From a virus: a stretch of DNA of 51,998 bases. The stretch covers positions 1 through 51,998 of the IMG/VR virus record IMGVR_UViG_3300025815_000021. One strand, written 5' to 3'. Under the pieces are notes generated by a model that had not been told where the DNA came from, made no database searches, and saw only the letters and a list, made by a program, of their open reading frames with translations. The position numbers and the translations under genes are program-made. Positions 42,792 through 51,998 of the stretch are shown here, one piece after another. The first letter of the stretch is position 1. Each line of letters starts with the position of its first letter.

Positions 42792-43142
42792 ATGTCAGAA
42801 TTTAAGGATTTCGATAAAGCTTACGAAGAGCTTACAGAAAAAACGCTAGACTTTAAGGTAGCTGGAAAGAAATATAGTATTCCTGGACAGCTACCAGCTA
42901 GTGTCGTTTTAGGACAATTGTCAATTTTGAATGATCAAGGTTTAGTTGATCCTAAGATGATAGGTAAATTCTTGGAGCAATTGTTAGGAGAAGAAGTTCT
43001 CAAGGATATGATGGATAATAAAGTATCTTGGAAACAATTGGAAGAATTATTAAATTGGCTTTTGATTCAGTATCAAGTTATTGCTGATCCAAATGCTCCT
43101 GCTGAAGAAGCAGTTGAGGGAGACGAAGACTCCCCAAAATAA
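42792..43142 (+). CDS. tail assembly chaperone, G form
   Basis: 116 aa, starts MSEFKDFDKAYEELTEKTLD. Ends just after CCCAAAA (43133-43139). The position between tube and tape measure is that of lambda gpG-type chaperones, which coat the tape measure during tail assembly. A -1 shift extends it into the GT form. Confidence 0.8.
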   Translation: MSEFKDFDKAYEELTEKTLDFKVAGKKYSIPGQLPASVVLGQLSILNDQGLVDPKMIGKFLEQLLGEEVLKDMMDNKVSWKQLEELLNWLLIQYQVIADPNAPAEEAVEGDEDSPK

Positions 43143-43423
43143 GTATCTCTATTGATGATGTCTTAAATAGATTTTCAGCAGTAGAGGCAGATTTCCATCG
43201 TTTCTATAAACTTGATCCGATGATTATCTCTTGGCGAAAGTTTAAAGTGCTTTTGTTCTCATTAGTGTCTCAAGAATCATCCTTTTATGCTCCATATCAC
43301 GCAGAAATGTATGAGGAAATGAAAGAAAAAAGTAGCAAAGAATCTGATTTCACAAAAAATAAACAAAAGACAAAAGTTTCTTTAGATGTTGCTATGGGCG
43401 AACTTGGATTAGAGAAAGAGTAA
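42792..43423 (+). CDS. tail assembly chaperone, GT form by -1 frameshift
   Basis: The 0 frame reads TCC-CCA-AAA-TAA at 43131-43142. C-CCA-AAA is a canonical X-XXY-YYZ slippery site, and the -1 frame stays open to 43423, giving about 210 aa in total. The extension includes EADFHRFYKLDPMIISWRKF and ends GELGLEKE. No independent ribosome site precedes the downstream frame, which favours frameshifting over separate initiation. Start and end bound both frames; coding is joined at 43139. Confidence 0.75.
43133..43139 (+). promoter_or_regulatory. -1 frameshift slippery site
   Basis: CCCAAAA read as C-CCA-AAA, directly before the 0-frame stop TAA. Confidence 0.75.
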
Positions 43424-43426
43424 AAT

Positions 43427-46400
43427 ATGGCTAGATTTGATATTGTAGTTGGCGTAACTACAATGCTTAAAAAAGCGGCAGGAGAAGTTTCTGCTTTTGC
43501 TGGTAAAGCTTCACAAGATATAGCCAAAATAGGAAAATCAATGTCTAGTGCTGCAGGCACAGCAGCTTTGGCTTCTTTTGCTGGTTTATCATTAGCATTA
43601 GCAGGTTCTGCTGTTGCAGCAGTTAGATTTGAAAATGAATTTGCAAATGTTAAAAAAACAATGTCTGATGTTCAAGATCCAGTTGTTTTTAAATCAATTC
43701 AAGATGACTTAGTTAAACTATCAACACAGATTCCGATCTTTGCAGGAGAGTTAGCACAAATAGCAACTGTTGGTGGACAGCTTGGAATTGGCGCTGATGA
43801 CATTACTCAATTTACTGAAGTAGTAGCTAAATTAGGTGGTGCTACAAATATGAGTTCCGAACAAGCTGCTACAGGTATGGCTAGGTTCTTAAATGTAACC
43901 AATGAACAAATGGATACAATTGGTAAATATGCCTCTGTTCTTGTTGAGCTTGGAAACAATACTGCTGCTACTGAAGGAGAAATATTACTTCTTGCACAAA
44001 ACTTTGGTGCTACAGGCGAAATTACAGGATTAGCAACAGAAGAAATACTTGCATTCTCAGCAGCTATGAGAGAAACAGGTCAGCAATCCCAGGCAGGTGC
44101 TACTGCTTTAGGTAAATTATTTTTAAACTTGTCTGACGCTGCCAAAATTGGTGGTAAAGAAATGGCAGTATTTGCTCAAGTTGCAGGACAAGATGTTCAT
44201 CAATTTAGAAGGTTAATAGAAACAGATATAGGATCTGCTGCACAAATATTCTTAGGTGGATTAAATAGAATGACTGCAGATGGTAGATCTACTACTGCTA
44301 CCTTAGAAGAGTTAGGTTTAGGTACTATTCGTGTTCAAAGAGCTTTGCTCTCACTAGCTAACAACGAAGAAGGATTAGCAGAAGCTAGACAAAGAGCCAA
44401 TAAAGAAGCCATTACACAAAATGCTTTGAACGAAGAAGCTGCACAAAAATTTGATACTGTAGCTATGCAAATGCAACAGTTTAAATCAACTATGGGTGCT
44501 GCTGCTATAACTTTGGGGCAAACACTTATGCCTTTACTTCATGCTTTAGTCAAAATTTTAGTTGTAGTAGCTGATGTTCTATTTGGTTTAGCACAATTTT
44601 TTGAAGATTTTCCTATAGTTCTTTATGCAACAATGGCTGCGTTAGGTATTCTTTCAACAGTACATTTACGAAATGTTGCAAAAGAAACCTCTATGTTATT
44701 GAAGCTTGGTGGAAAATTAAAAAATCTATTTTTAGGTATTGCCAGTATAGGCGGAATAGTAACAGTAGCTGTAGGTGCTATGGCTTTAGCGTATAAAAAA
44801 TATAGAGATGATGTAAAGCATGCAAATGAAGTAACAGCAGAAGCAGGCAATATCATGTCAGAATTAAAAGTTAATTTAGAAAAAGGTTTCCAAGCAGAAC
44901 CTATAACAGAAAATCAATGGGAATCTTTTTTAATGAATTTACCAGATGCAACAAGAAAAGCTCTTTTAAAAGGTGTAGAAGAGGGGTTAATGGGAAGAGA
45001 AACTTTTGATGCTATAACAAAAGCTGCGCCAATGATGTCTGAACAATTTAGTAAAGAATTTGAAAATCTTTTAGATATTGATGAAGGGTTCTTTACTGGA
45101 GAGAGATCAGCAGTGGGTAAAAGAATCCAAATAGATAATATTATTAAAGAAATTGAAGGTGCTGGTTTAGGTGGGGATAACGAATTAGGACCATTGGTAG
45201 ATACTTTAACACAATATAGATCAGTAGTGGGTGCAGTAGTTGGAGAACAAAAAGAATTAAAAGAAGAATTAGAAGAAATTTTAAGAGTACAATTTGGAAT
45301 CTTTCAATCAGTTGAAGCAGAATACACCTTAAGAGATAAAGATATCTCAAAAGCTTTAAATAAACATTTTGAAGGTGTCGCAAAAATAGATCGTAGATCT
45401 GCAAGCCTTATGAGAACAGAAGCAGGTAGATTAAAACTTGCAAGAGAACTAGCTAGTGGACCTAATGGTATACAAAAATTTAAAGATATTCTTGGAGATG
45501 TAGTAGACGATGCAGAAGACCTAGGAGAAGAATTTGAAGCTGTTGAAACTAACCTAGATTCTCTTCTTAGAATAGTTAATGATTTCAGAACTCAAATAGA
45601 TAATTTATTTGCTCCTACTGAAGCACAATTTAAAGCAGGTATGAATGAGCGTGAATTGATGAAAGCTCATAAAGAACACGCAGATTTACACAAAGAACAA
45701 TCAGATTTAACTCAGGAAGAATTAGATTTAGCTCAGGAAAAAATAGATTTAGCTAATAAAGAACTTGCTACTGCTGAAGAAAAACTTGAAATACAAGAAT
45801 TAGAAAACGAAGCTCTTGAAATAGAGAAAAAAATTAGAGAAGGCAATGCTATAAGTGCTGATGACTTTTTAAAGAAAGAAAAACTTAAAAAAGAACTTGC
45901 TAGAGTTAATGCAGCTATTGCTCAAGGTTCCTTGGAGTTCCCTGAAAAAGAACGACAATATATACAAGATCAGATTGATGCTATTGATGAAAAAGCACTT
46001 ACACAAAAAGATGCTGATGATAAAAGAAAGAAAGCACAAGAAATTATTGCTACTGTAGAAGAGCGTAGACAGGAACGACTTGCTGCAATAGATACTAGAA
46101 GATTAGAAATCCAAGAAAGACTTGCTGAAATTCCTGATGAAATTTACGCAAAACACTATGACATACACAAACTACAAAGAGATGGTGTCAATGCACAGTT
46201 AGATATGATACAAGCACAAGCAGATTTTAATACTCTTAAAGAAACTGAGTTAAGAATGACTGCTGAATTGCTTGGTCTTAATATGGCTCAAATTGATGGA
46301 ATGATGACACTAATGAACCATGCAAGGGTTGAATCAGGACCTATGGGACAAAGTTATCTTTCTAAGTTATTACAAAACTTACCGATTTTACAAATGTTGC

Positions 46401-46765
46401 TTGGATATACCCAAACAAACTCTGCTACAGGTCCCCAAATGGAAGAATTGTATGATGCTTTCAAATCTAGTGGATCAAGTTTTGGAAATATGAAACCTGT
46501 ATATAGGCACATGGGAGGTAACTTTAAGCCTGGACAAAATTATGTTGTTGGAGAATATGGACCTGAAATGATGAAAGCATTTCCTGGTGGTGGTGGAATG
46601 ATTACACCTATGGGAAATAGAGGAGGAGGCGACACTATAAATCATGTTACACTTAATGTAACAGGGCTTCCTTCTGATCCAATTGCTGCAAGAAGAACTG
46701 CTCAGTTAATTCAAAAAGAACTTAACAAGCTTAAGTCTGATGGTAGGAGTGGAATTGTTAGATAA
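43427..46765 (+). CDS. tape measure protein
   Basis: 1112 aa. The N-terminal 340 residues match the TP901-type core: FENEFANVKKTMSDVQDP, STQIPIFAGELAQIATVGGQ, ATNMSSEQAATGMARFLN and RETGQQSQAGATALGKLFLN. Hydrophobic membrane-like segments lie around 365-410 and 430-460 (LGIASIGGIVTVAVGAMALA). Residues about 740-960 form long charged coiled coils. The C-terminus GGNFKPGQNYVVGEYGPEMM is a common ending. At about 0.15 nm per residue the tail would be near 165 nm. AAGAGTAAAAT precedes the ATG, 3 bp after the GT stop. Confidence 0.93.
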   Translation: MARFDIVVGVTTMLKKAAGEVSAFAGKASQDIAKIGKSMSSAAGTAALASFAGLSLALAGSAVAAVRFENEFANVKKTMSDVQDPVVFKSIQDDLVKLSTQIPIFAGELAQIATVGGQLGIGADDITQFTEVVAKLGGATNMSSEQAATGMARFLNVTNEQMDTIGKYASVLVELGNNTAATEGEILLLAQNFGATGEITGLATEEILAFSAAMRETGQQSQAGATALGKLFLNLSDAAKIGGKEMAVFAQVAGQDVHQFRRLIETDIGSAAQIFLGGLNRMTADGRSTTATLEELGLGTIRVQRALLSLANNEEGLAEARQRANKEAITQNALNEEAAQKFDTVAMQMQQFKSTMGAAAITLGQTLMPLLHALVKILVVVADVLFGLAQFFEDFPIVLYATMAALGILSTVHLRNVAKETSMLLKLGGKLKNLFLGIASIGGIVTVAVGAMALAYKKYRDDVKHANEVTAEAGNIMSELKVNLEKGFQAEPITENQWESFLMNLPDATRKALLKGVEEGLMGRETFDAITKAAPMMSEQFSKEFENLLDIDEGFFTGERSAVGKRIQIDNIIKEIEGAGLGGDNELGPLVDTLTQYRSVVGAVVGEQKELKEELEEILRVQFGIFQSVEAEYTLRDKDISKALNKHFEGVAKIDRRSASLMRTEAGRLKLARELASGPNGIQKFKDILGDVVDDAEDLGEEFEAVETNLDSLLRIVNDFRTQIDNLFAPTEAQFKAGMNERELMKAHKEHADLHKEQSDLTQEELDLAQEKIDLANKELATAEEKLEIQELENEALEIEKKIREGNAISADDFLKKEKLKKELARVNAAIAQGSLEFPEKERQYIQDQIDAIDEKALTQKDADDKRKKAQEIIATVEERRQERLAAIDTRRLEIQERLAEIPDEIYAKHYDIHKLQRDGVNAQLDMIQAQADFNTLKETELRMTAELLGLNMAQIDGMMTLMNHARVESGPMGQSYLSKLLQNLPILQMLLGYTQTNSATGPQMEELYDAFKSSGSSFGNMKPVYRHMGGNFKPGQNYVVGEYGPEMMKAFPGGGGMITPMGNRGGGDTINHVTLNVTGLPSDPIAARRTAQLIQKELNKLKSDGRSGIVR

Positions 46766-46868
46766 TAAATCAGGAAAAGATTTAGAACCTTGTGATGGAT
46801 GTGGCGATTATTATTATAAAATGCCAAGTAATGAAATATGTGTAAAGTGCAGGTTAAGAAGTGGCTAA
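46755..46868 (+). CDS. 37-aa zinc-ribbon micro-protein in tail operon
   Basis: TTG start after AGGAGTGGAA, overlapping the tape measure stop. CDGC near residue 13 and CVKC near 29 form a minimal ribbon. Its stop overlaps the GTG of the next gene. Similar in layout to the micro-proteins at 9177 and 37361. Confidence 0.6.
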   Translation: MLDNKSGKDLEPCDGCGDYYYKMPSNEICVKCRLRSG

Positions 46869-48132
46869 TACAATAACAATAGGAAGAATAACATTTACCT
46901 CTCCAAATTCTATTTCTGAAAGTTCTATTCAAACAGGACAAAGAAACTCTTTGGATAGAAGTTTTAGTTTTGATGGAATATTATGTGGAACAGGCACAGG
47001 TCAAGACTACATAGATAGTTCTAAAAAATTAAGAGACGAGTTGATTTCTATGGGCAACTCAGACTTATTGTTACCTATTACTTACGAAGGAGACACAACC
47101 ATGGCAGGATTTGGAAAGATTACTTCCATGGATGTGTCCCCAGTAAAATTAGCAACAGGTTATTTTTCTTATTCAATAGGTTTTGAAATGAAGGGTAGAC
47201 CTTCTGAAATGATGTTTGAAAGTAATATGTCAGGAGCTTTGCTAACTAACTCGCACAGTTTAACAACAAGCGATACTACTTATGGACCTTTTCACGCAGT
47301 TCCTGTTAATACTTATAACTACAAACACGATTCAAGACCTGCAAGAGGTTTAAGAAATACTGAGAATGGAAATGTTTCTGTATTTTATGCTTCTGATCTT
47401 AGAGATAATGCTGCTAATTGGATTTGTGAACCTGCAGATTTTTACAAAGGTGCAGTACAGATAACAATAGATAGCACAGTTAAAACAGGTTACTTAACTA
47501 GAAATCTACCTACAGGGGTAGAAATATCTAATGGATTAATAAAGATTACTTCAGGTAGCACTGCTTCTGAAAGTAGATTTGATTTACAGTTTTATGACAA
47601 TGGTACTTGGTCAAGTGCAAGAGAGATTGCAGTATCGTTAGGATCAGCCGAAACAGAATGGAATGTTTGGAAAACAGTTCAAATACTTAGAAATGAACCA
47701 CAAGAATGTGTAGTAAGATTTACCACATATTCAGAAGATAGTTTTGGAGATGGGACATTAACAGTTGATGTTTCTGTTAAAAGAGGAGCACACCACGCAA
47801 CATTAATTATTAGTGATGAAGGAACTCCAGATAGAGCTCCTACTTCAAGAAAGAATTTAAAAGTTATTGACTTTAATGATATGACTGACGACACAGGGTA
47901 TATGATTGAAGATACTGCTGATAGTGATGGACAAAAGTTCCTTATTGGCAGTCCTCAAGGTTACACAGCAGATGCTACAAATGGATTAATATATCTTGGA
48001 ACTGAGCAGTTTAAGACTTTCGTTGGTTATGTTTATAACTCAGCAGATCCAGAACTTTATGATTCAGCAGACGCTATAAGAGATCAATACTTAGAAGGAT
48101 TATACGAGAATATTAGATTAGTGAGGGCATAG
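46861..48132 (+). CDS. distal tail (Dit-like) protein
   Basis: 423 aa with GTG start. The N-terminal 120 residues (beta-rich, FDGILCGTGTGQDYIDSSKK, GFGKITSMDVSPVKLATGYF) fit the ring-forming part of distal tail proteins. Residues 150-423 look like added beta domains (carbohydrate-binding or spacer). Located after the tape measure and before the giant tip protein, as expected. Stop and next start overlap (TAGTG). Confidence 0.75.
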   Translation: MANTITIGRITFTSPNSISESSIQTGQRNSLDRSFSFDGILCGTGTGQDYIDSSKKLRDELISMGNSDLLLPITYEGDTTMAGFGKITSMDVSPVKLATGYFSYSIGFEMKGRPSEMMFESNMSGALLTNSHSLTTSDTTYGPFHAVPVNTYNYKHDSRPARGLRNTENGNVSVFYASDLRDNAANWICEPADFYKGAVQITIDSTVKTGYLTRNLPTGVEISNGLIKITSGSTASESRFDLQFYDNGTWSSAREIAVSLGSAETEWNVWKTVQILRNEPQECVVRFTTYSEDSFGDGTLTVDVSVKRGAHHATLIISDEGTPDRAPTSRKNLKVIDFNDMTDDTGYMIEDTADSDGQKFLIGSPQGYTADATNGLIYLGTEQFKTFVGYVYNSADPELYDSADAIRDQYLEGLYENIRLVRA

Positions 48133-51100
48133 TGGCAGTTACTGAAAGATTAATGGGTGTAGGTAACTTCTCTGTTACTTTCTCACAAGAATTTACACCA
48201 ACAGAAATTATTGAATCTATCAAGGAATGGGGACATATTGTTATTACCCCACAAGAAGTAGATGTAAACACTTTATCAGATACTGATATTTTAGATACTT
48301 CAAGGTACACAGGTATTGTTCTAAATCGTTCTCTTGAAGAAGGTATTGTTTCTATCAATGGACAAGGACTTCAGCTTTATCTAGGAGATGGAAACTCTAA
48401 AGGTATGGTCATTGCCGAATCTAAAAACATAGGTAAAGTTCGTGTCTTTACAAATACAACTTTATCTGAAACATTATTTAACTCGACAGTAAGCTCAGGA
48501 AAACCATTTGGAATTATGCGTAATGAAAGTGGTAATACGCAAGCAATAACTCAAGGAACAATATACGAACCTAGTGGGACTTACATTGGTCAACACTTCG
48601 TACAAACTGCACTAGCTGCACTTAAAGAGGTATCAGAATTTTTAAATGTTGAATACAGAATTAATGCAAATGCAACTATAGACGCAGGACCTCCTGCGAA
48701 TTTATTTAATGGTGTCAATGTAAACCCAAGCACAATAGTTGTTAAAACAGGATATGGAGAAGATCCTAACTTTGATGGTGTTGTACCACAAGGATTGAGA
48801 ACAGAGTTTGATGCAACTGATTGGGTTTCTAGAGTAGACTTTATTGGCGAGGTTGGTTATTTTGACAGTGCTACAGATGTCGCAGGAGAGGCTAACTTAG
48901 CGTCAAACCCATATAGAGATTTGCATGGTAATAACTTAACTCGTGTTGGATTAGTTCAACAACCTGAAATTGCAATAAATCAATTAAATTCAAGAGCACA
49001 GTTAATGTTAAATGAATTAGCTCGTGTGAAAAAAGTTCTTAACTTAGACCTTGAACAATATGAAGTATCAGGCGATATGAAAGCAGGAGATTACATATTT
49101 GCTTTTGATCCTGATATTGGATTCGTAGATACTTCAACAGAAGCAGCTGCAGATAGCAGAAACTTATACGAAGTAACATTTAGAGGTCAAGTTATTACCC
49201 CTGTAAAAGTTCGTGTTGTTGGACTTACATTCCCAATCACAAATGGAATGGGTGTTTACTTTAGAGATAAAGATGGAAACTATACAGACCTAACACAGTA
49301 TGTTCAGTTTGAATCAGGTTCTGCTCAGGTAGAACTAGGAGATGTCATAAGGTTTATCGGAGACGATATGAGATTTGACGAATACTCATTGAACAAAACA
49401 ACTGCAGGTGTTTTTTCTATTCCAGATTTACCTGATACACCAACACTACAATCAGGATCATATTTAGATACAACAGGAAATTCAAAAGGATTTATTAGAG
49501 TAACAGTGGATAAACCAACTAATGTTGATGGTTCTCAAATTACAGATGGTAGCCATTACCGAGTTAGATATAAAAAAGTTGGGGACTCACAATATTCTTA
49601 TCAAAACTTTCCATTTACAGGTGTAACCACCGAAAGTTTATTACTACAAGATTTAACGATTGGATATGTTTATCAAATAGGTGTAGCTGTTGTAGATAAA
49701 TCAGGATTTAAAAAAATGTCTGCATACGATGGCACAGGAGAAGATTTATATACTGATAGTTCTAGTATCAACCCTAGCTTTGCTACAAATGCTAGAGTTG
49801 AAATAGAAAAAGATGGACAAGCTCCTTCTCAACCTAAACAAGCACAATCAATTGCAGCAGGTCCACTTCGTGTCCAGGTTACTCATTATCTAGGAAAAGC
49901 AGGAACAGATAGTGGTGGTAATCCTTATGGAAACTTTACTCTTGAAGGAGACTTAGATTACCTAGCTGTTCACGCAGTTACACAAGATGGTAATACTGCA
50001 AATTTTACTATTGACGAAGATAACAAAATAGGAGAGATAAGAGTTACAGCAGGTAACTTACTTCAATCTATCCCTGTTATTGGAACTATGGAATTAGAAG
50101 ATAGCGAAGACTATTACTTTAGGTTTGTTGCTGTCGATAAATCAGGAAATGCTTCTGATCCTTCTGATGGACAAGCAGCAACTGCAGATTTGATTCAGGA
50201 AGCACACATAGGAGATGCTACCATAACAACTGCAAAAATTGGTACTGCACAGATTACAAATGCAAAGATAGCTGACGCAACAATAACTTCTGCAAAAATA
50301 AATGATCTATCAGCAGATAAGATTACTTCAGGAACTATCACAGGTGGAGAAATAACTGTTGGTGGTGTTTCAAATACTGCAGGATTTATTAAGTCTTATA
50401 ACTATTCAGCAGGTTCAGCAGGTTGGATTATTAACTCTGATGGTAGTGCTGAGTTCCAAAATATTACTCTTGGAGAATATTTACAAGTGGGAGACGCAGC
50501 AGGAGATGTCAATAGTGGTGGTACAACAATTAGTGGTACAAAAATTACTGACGATACTATCACTTCAGATAAAATTGTCGCCAATACAATAACTGCAACT
50601 GAGATTGCTTCAAACACTATCACAGCTACTGAAATAGCTTCAAACACTATCACGACTTCTGAAATAAACTTTACACCTTATGTTGATGGAGAAGATATAG
50701 ACAATGGAACAATAGGTGGAATAACTATTAATACAGACAGTATTAGTGGTGGACCTGATGGCGATGGCTATGTAGCAGGATCAAAAGGATTTATTATATA
50801 CAATGATGGAGAAGCTGAGTTTGATGAGATAACAGTTAGAGGAAACCTCAGTGGTACTATTTATCAAGCTACAAGTGCTACTGCACCTATTACTACAGGT
50901 ACAGGTGGAAAAATCAGAACAGCAACTTCTGGTGCGAGAGTTGAAATTAGTTCTGCTTCTTCTGAACCATATATAAACTTTTACAATAGCTCAGGTGCAG
51001 GAAAGTTTGATGTTGGTCTGAATAACTCTACAGGGTTAGGTTATATTGCTAGCAACAATGCAGGTATGCTAATTAACACTTCTGGAACAAGTAATGCTGG

Positions 51101-51998
51101 AACAGTAAATTCAAATTCAAATCTTATGCTTGCCTCTGATGTTATAGACCTTACAACACAAGGTCAAACAGGAAGACCTTTCTTATTATTAGATGGTGGA
51201 ACTGGAACTACTACCTTAAATAAAGCATTAGGTATTGATGCTAATGGAAGAATAGGTTTTGGAACTGTATCTTCTGGCTATACAGATTGGGAGATATTTA
51301 CTAGCGATACTTACAGAGCAGCAGTAACAAGTGGAGAAAGAGTTACTTGGAATGCAGGAAGTGGTTTGAGTGTAGGGTTCAATGCTACTAATCAAGTAAT
51401 AACCTATAGTGCAAATATTGGTACTAACTCTGGACAAGTTGCTGAAGGAAATCACTCTCATGGAAGCCATAACCACGATGGAGAATATGTAGACACTGTT
51501 AGTGGTTCAACAGATGCTTTAACTATTAGTGGTAGAAACATAACATTAAACTTTGGAACAACAGGAACTAGAGTTGCTGCTGGAAACCATGACCACGATG
51601 GGGATTATGCAGCAGCTGCACATGGTACTCATGTAAGTTCTTCTACAGCAGTACAGGCTATTTATCCTGGTGGATTAAGAGGAAGTGTTACATTCTCTAC
51701 AAGTTCAGGTGGTAGATTTCTTGATTATTTAGGTCAATCAGGTCAAACTCTAAATATTTATACAACAAACTATGCAGGAACTACTCTCTACACAAGAGAC
51801 ATATATCCTGATAGCAACGCAGATGAAGATATAGGAAACAACTTTGGTAGTGGTAGGTATAGAAGTATATATCTTATTAATGCACCTAATTACACTTCTG
51901 ATGAAAGATTAAAAAACACCATAGAAGATATTCCTTATGGTATAGATTATTTAAATACATTAAGACCTGTTCAGTATGAATGGAACAGGAGAACAAGA
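48132..51998 (+). CDS. giant tail tip/fibre protein with S74 chaperone, 3' partial
   Basis: At least 1289 codons from GTG 48132, open to the window end. The first 420 residues look like a tail-associated baseplate hub. About 430-660 hold two fibronectin-III-like domains (HYRVRYKKVGDSQYSYQNFP; VQVTHYLGKAG). About 680-850 contain short repeats (DATITTAKIGTAQITNAKIA, NTITATEIASNTITATEIAS), typical of trimeric fibre shafts. HSHGSHNHDGEY near 1106 and NHDHDGDY near 1151 are HxH clusters that can bind iron or zinc as in T4-like short fibres. Near the end SDERLKNTIEDIPYGIDYLN begins the S74 intramolecular chaperone that cleaves itself off. Host recognition is the likely role. Confidence 0.88.
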   Translation, partial: MAVTERLMGVGNFSVTFSQEFTPTEIIESIKEWGHIVITPQEVDVNTLSDTDILDTSRYTGIVLNRSLEEGIVSINGQGLQLYLGDGNSKGMVIAESKNIGKVRVFTNTTLSETLFNSTVSSGKPFGIMRNESGNTQAITQGTIYEPSGTYIGQHFVQTALAALKEVSEFLNVEYRINANATIDAGPPANLFNGVNVNPSTIVVKTGYGEDPNFDGVVPQGLRTEFDATDWVSRVDFIGEVGYFDSATDVAGEANLASNPYRDLHGNNLTRVGLVQQPEIAINQLNSRAQLMLNELARVKKVLNLDLEQYEVSGDMKAGDYIFAFDPDIGFVDTSTEAAADSRNLYEVTFRGQVITPVKVRVVGLTFPITNGMGVYFRDKDGNYTDLTQYVQFESGSAQVELGDVIRFIGDDMRFDEYSLNKTTAGVFSIPDLPDTPTLQSGSYLDTTGNSKGFIRVTVDKPTNVDGSQITDGSHYRVRYKKVGDSQYSYQNFPFTGVTTESLLLQDLTIGYVYQIGVAVVDKSGFKKMSAYDGTGEDLYTDSSSINPSFATNARVEIEKDGQAPSQPKQAQSIAAGPLRVQVTHYLGKAGTDSGGNPYGNFTLEGDLDYLAVHAVTQDGNTANFTIDEDNKIGEIRVTAGNLLQSIPVIGTMELEDSEDYYFRFVAVDKSGNASDPSDGQAATADLIQEAHIGDATITTAKIGTAQITNAKIADATITSAKINDLSADKITSGTITGGEITVGGVSNTAGFIKSYNYSAGSAGWIINSDGSAEFQNITLGEYLQVGDAAGDVNSGGTTISGTKITDDTITSDKIVANTITATEIASNTITATEIASNTITTSEINFTPYVDGEDIDNGTIGGITINTDSISGGPDGDGYVAGSKGFIIYNDGEAEFDEITVRGNLSGTIYQATSATAPITTGTGGKIRTATSGARVEISSASSEPYINFYNSSGAGKFDVGLNNSTGLGYIASNNAGMLINTSGTSNAGTVNSNSNLMLASDVIDLTTQGQTGRPFLLLDGGTGTTTLNKALGIDANGRIGFGTVSSGYTDWEIFTSDTYRAAVTSGERVTWNAGSGLSVGFNATNQVITYSANIGTNSGQVAEGNHSHGSHNHDGEYVDTVSGSTDALTISGRNITLNFGTTGTRVAAGNHDHDGDYAAAAHGTHVSSSTAVQAIYPGGLRGSVTFSTSSGGRFLDYLGQSGQTLNIYTTNYAGTTLYTRDIYPDSNADEDIGNNFGSGRYRSIYLINAPNYTSDERLKNTIEDIPYGIDYLNTLRPVQYEWNRRTR

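Overview
The window is most of an AT-rich double-stranded DNA phage of the long-tailed, HK97-capsid type. It carries large terminase, portal, U35-type prohead protease, HK97-fold capsid, neck proteins, tail tube, a frameshifted G/GT chaperone pair, a TP901-type tape measure, distal tail protein and a giant tail protein that runs off the right end. No integrase, repressor or other clear lysogeny gene is visible. Host inference: two palindromes fit the Gram-positive/actinobacterial LexA box (TCGAAC-N4-GTTCGA), five genes have a -10 box exactly 6 bp before the ATG (leaderless mRNA), and Shine-Dalgarno sequences are strong elsewhere. A low-GC aquatic actinobacterium is my best guess, but it is only an inference.

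Layout. (1) 1-6665, leftward: an IbrA/IbrB-like module (PP-loop ATPase plus two ParB-like proteins), an excisionase-like helix-turn-helix protein, SSB, a nuclease candidate, a winged-helix replication protein and a Rad52-like annealing protein. (2) 6750-12987, rightward: accessory genes, including a nuclease-like protein, a short tRNA-like RNA gene, a third ParB-like protein, zinc micro-proteins, a GNAT acetyltransferase and a choline-kinase-like protein. A 99-bp sequence at the very start of the window recurs inverted at 13159-13257 and so brackets regions 1 and 2. (3) 13258-24349, rightward: about 30 small, mostly acidic genes in short transcription units, many with their own promoter. (4) 24350-28278: a regulatory region with SOS box, phased palindromes, iteron-like repeats and small-RNA candidates, the likely small terminase, and four unknown genes. 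(5) 28279-36198: packaging and head genes. (6) 36188-38876, leftward: a cassette inserted between head and tail genes, with a SET-domain protein, a second PP-loop ATPase, small membrane or secreted proteins and a lytic transglycosylase. (7) 38977-51998: an HTH/zinc protein, then neck and tail genes.

The most unusual content is in region 3 and its edges. Twenty copies of a bipartite element, GTAACCTTTT then GTCTAA with a 16- or 17-bp spacer, precede small genes or RNAs. The motif and spacing match ECF sigma-factor promoters. I see no phage ECF sigma factor in the window, so the phage may use a host alternative sigma factor. A second element, TGACTA-N10-12-TAATGA, occurs ten times in the same region. 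Three of the ECF-type promoters feed non-coding stretches: a 150-nt RNA with a tRNA-like acceptor stem and T arm (8.4 kb), a 280-nt structured RNA (16.5 kb) and a 710-nt RNA (17.8 kb) built from repeated complementary arms with distinct folded inserts. The two larger RNAs share arms and an internal motif. They look like a phage-encoded ornate non-coding RNA family whose class I cannot assign, and they are the best candidate for a new system here.
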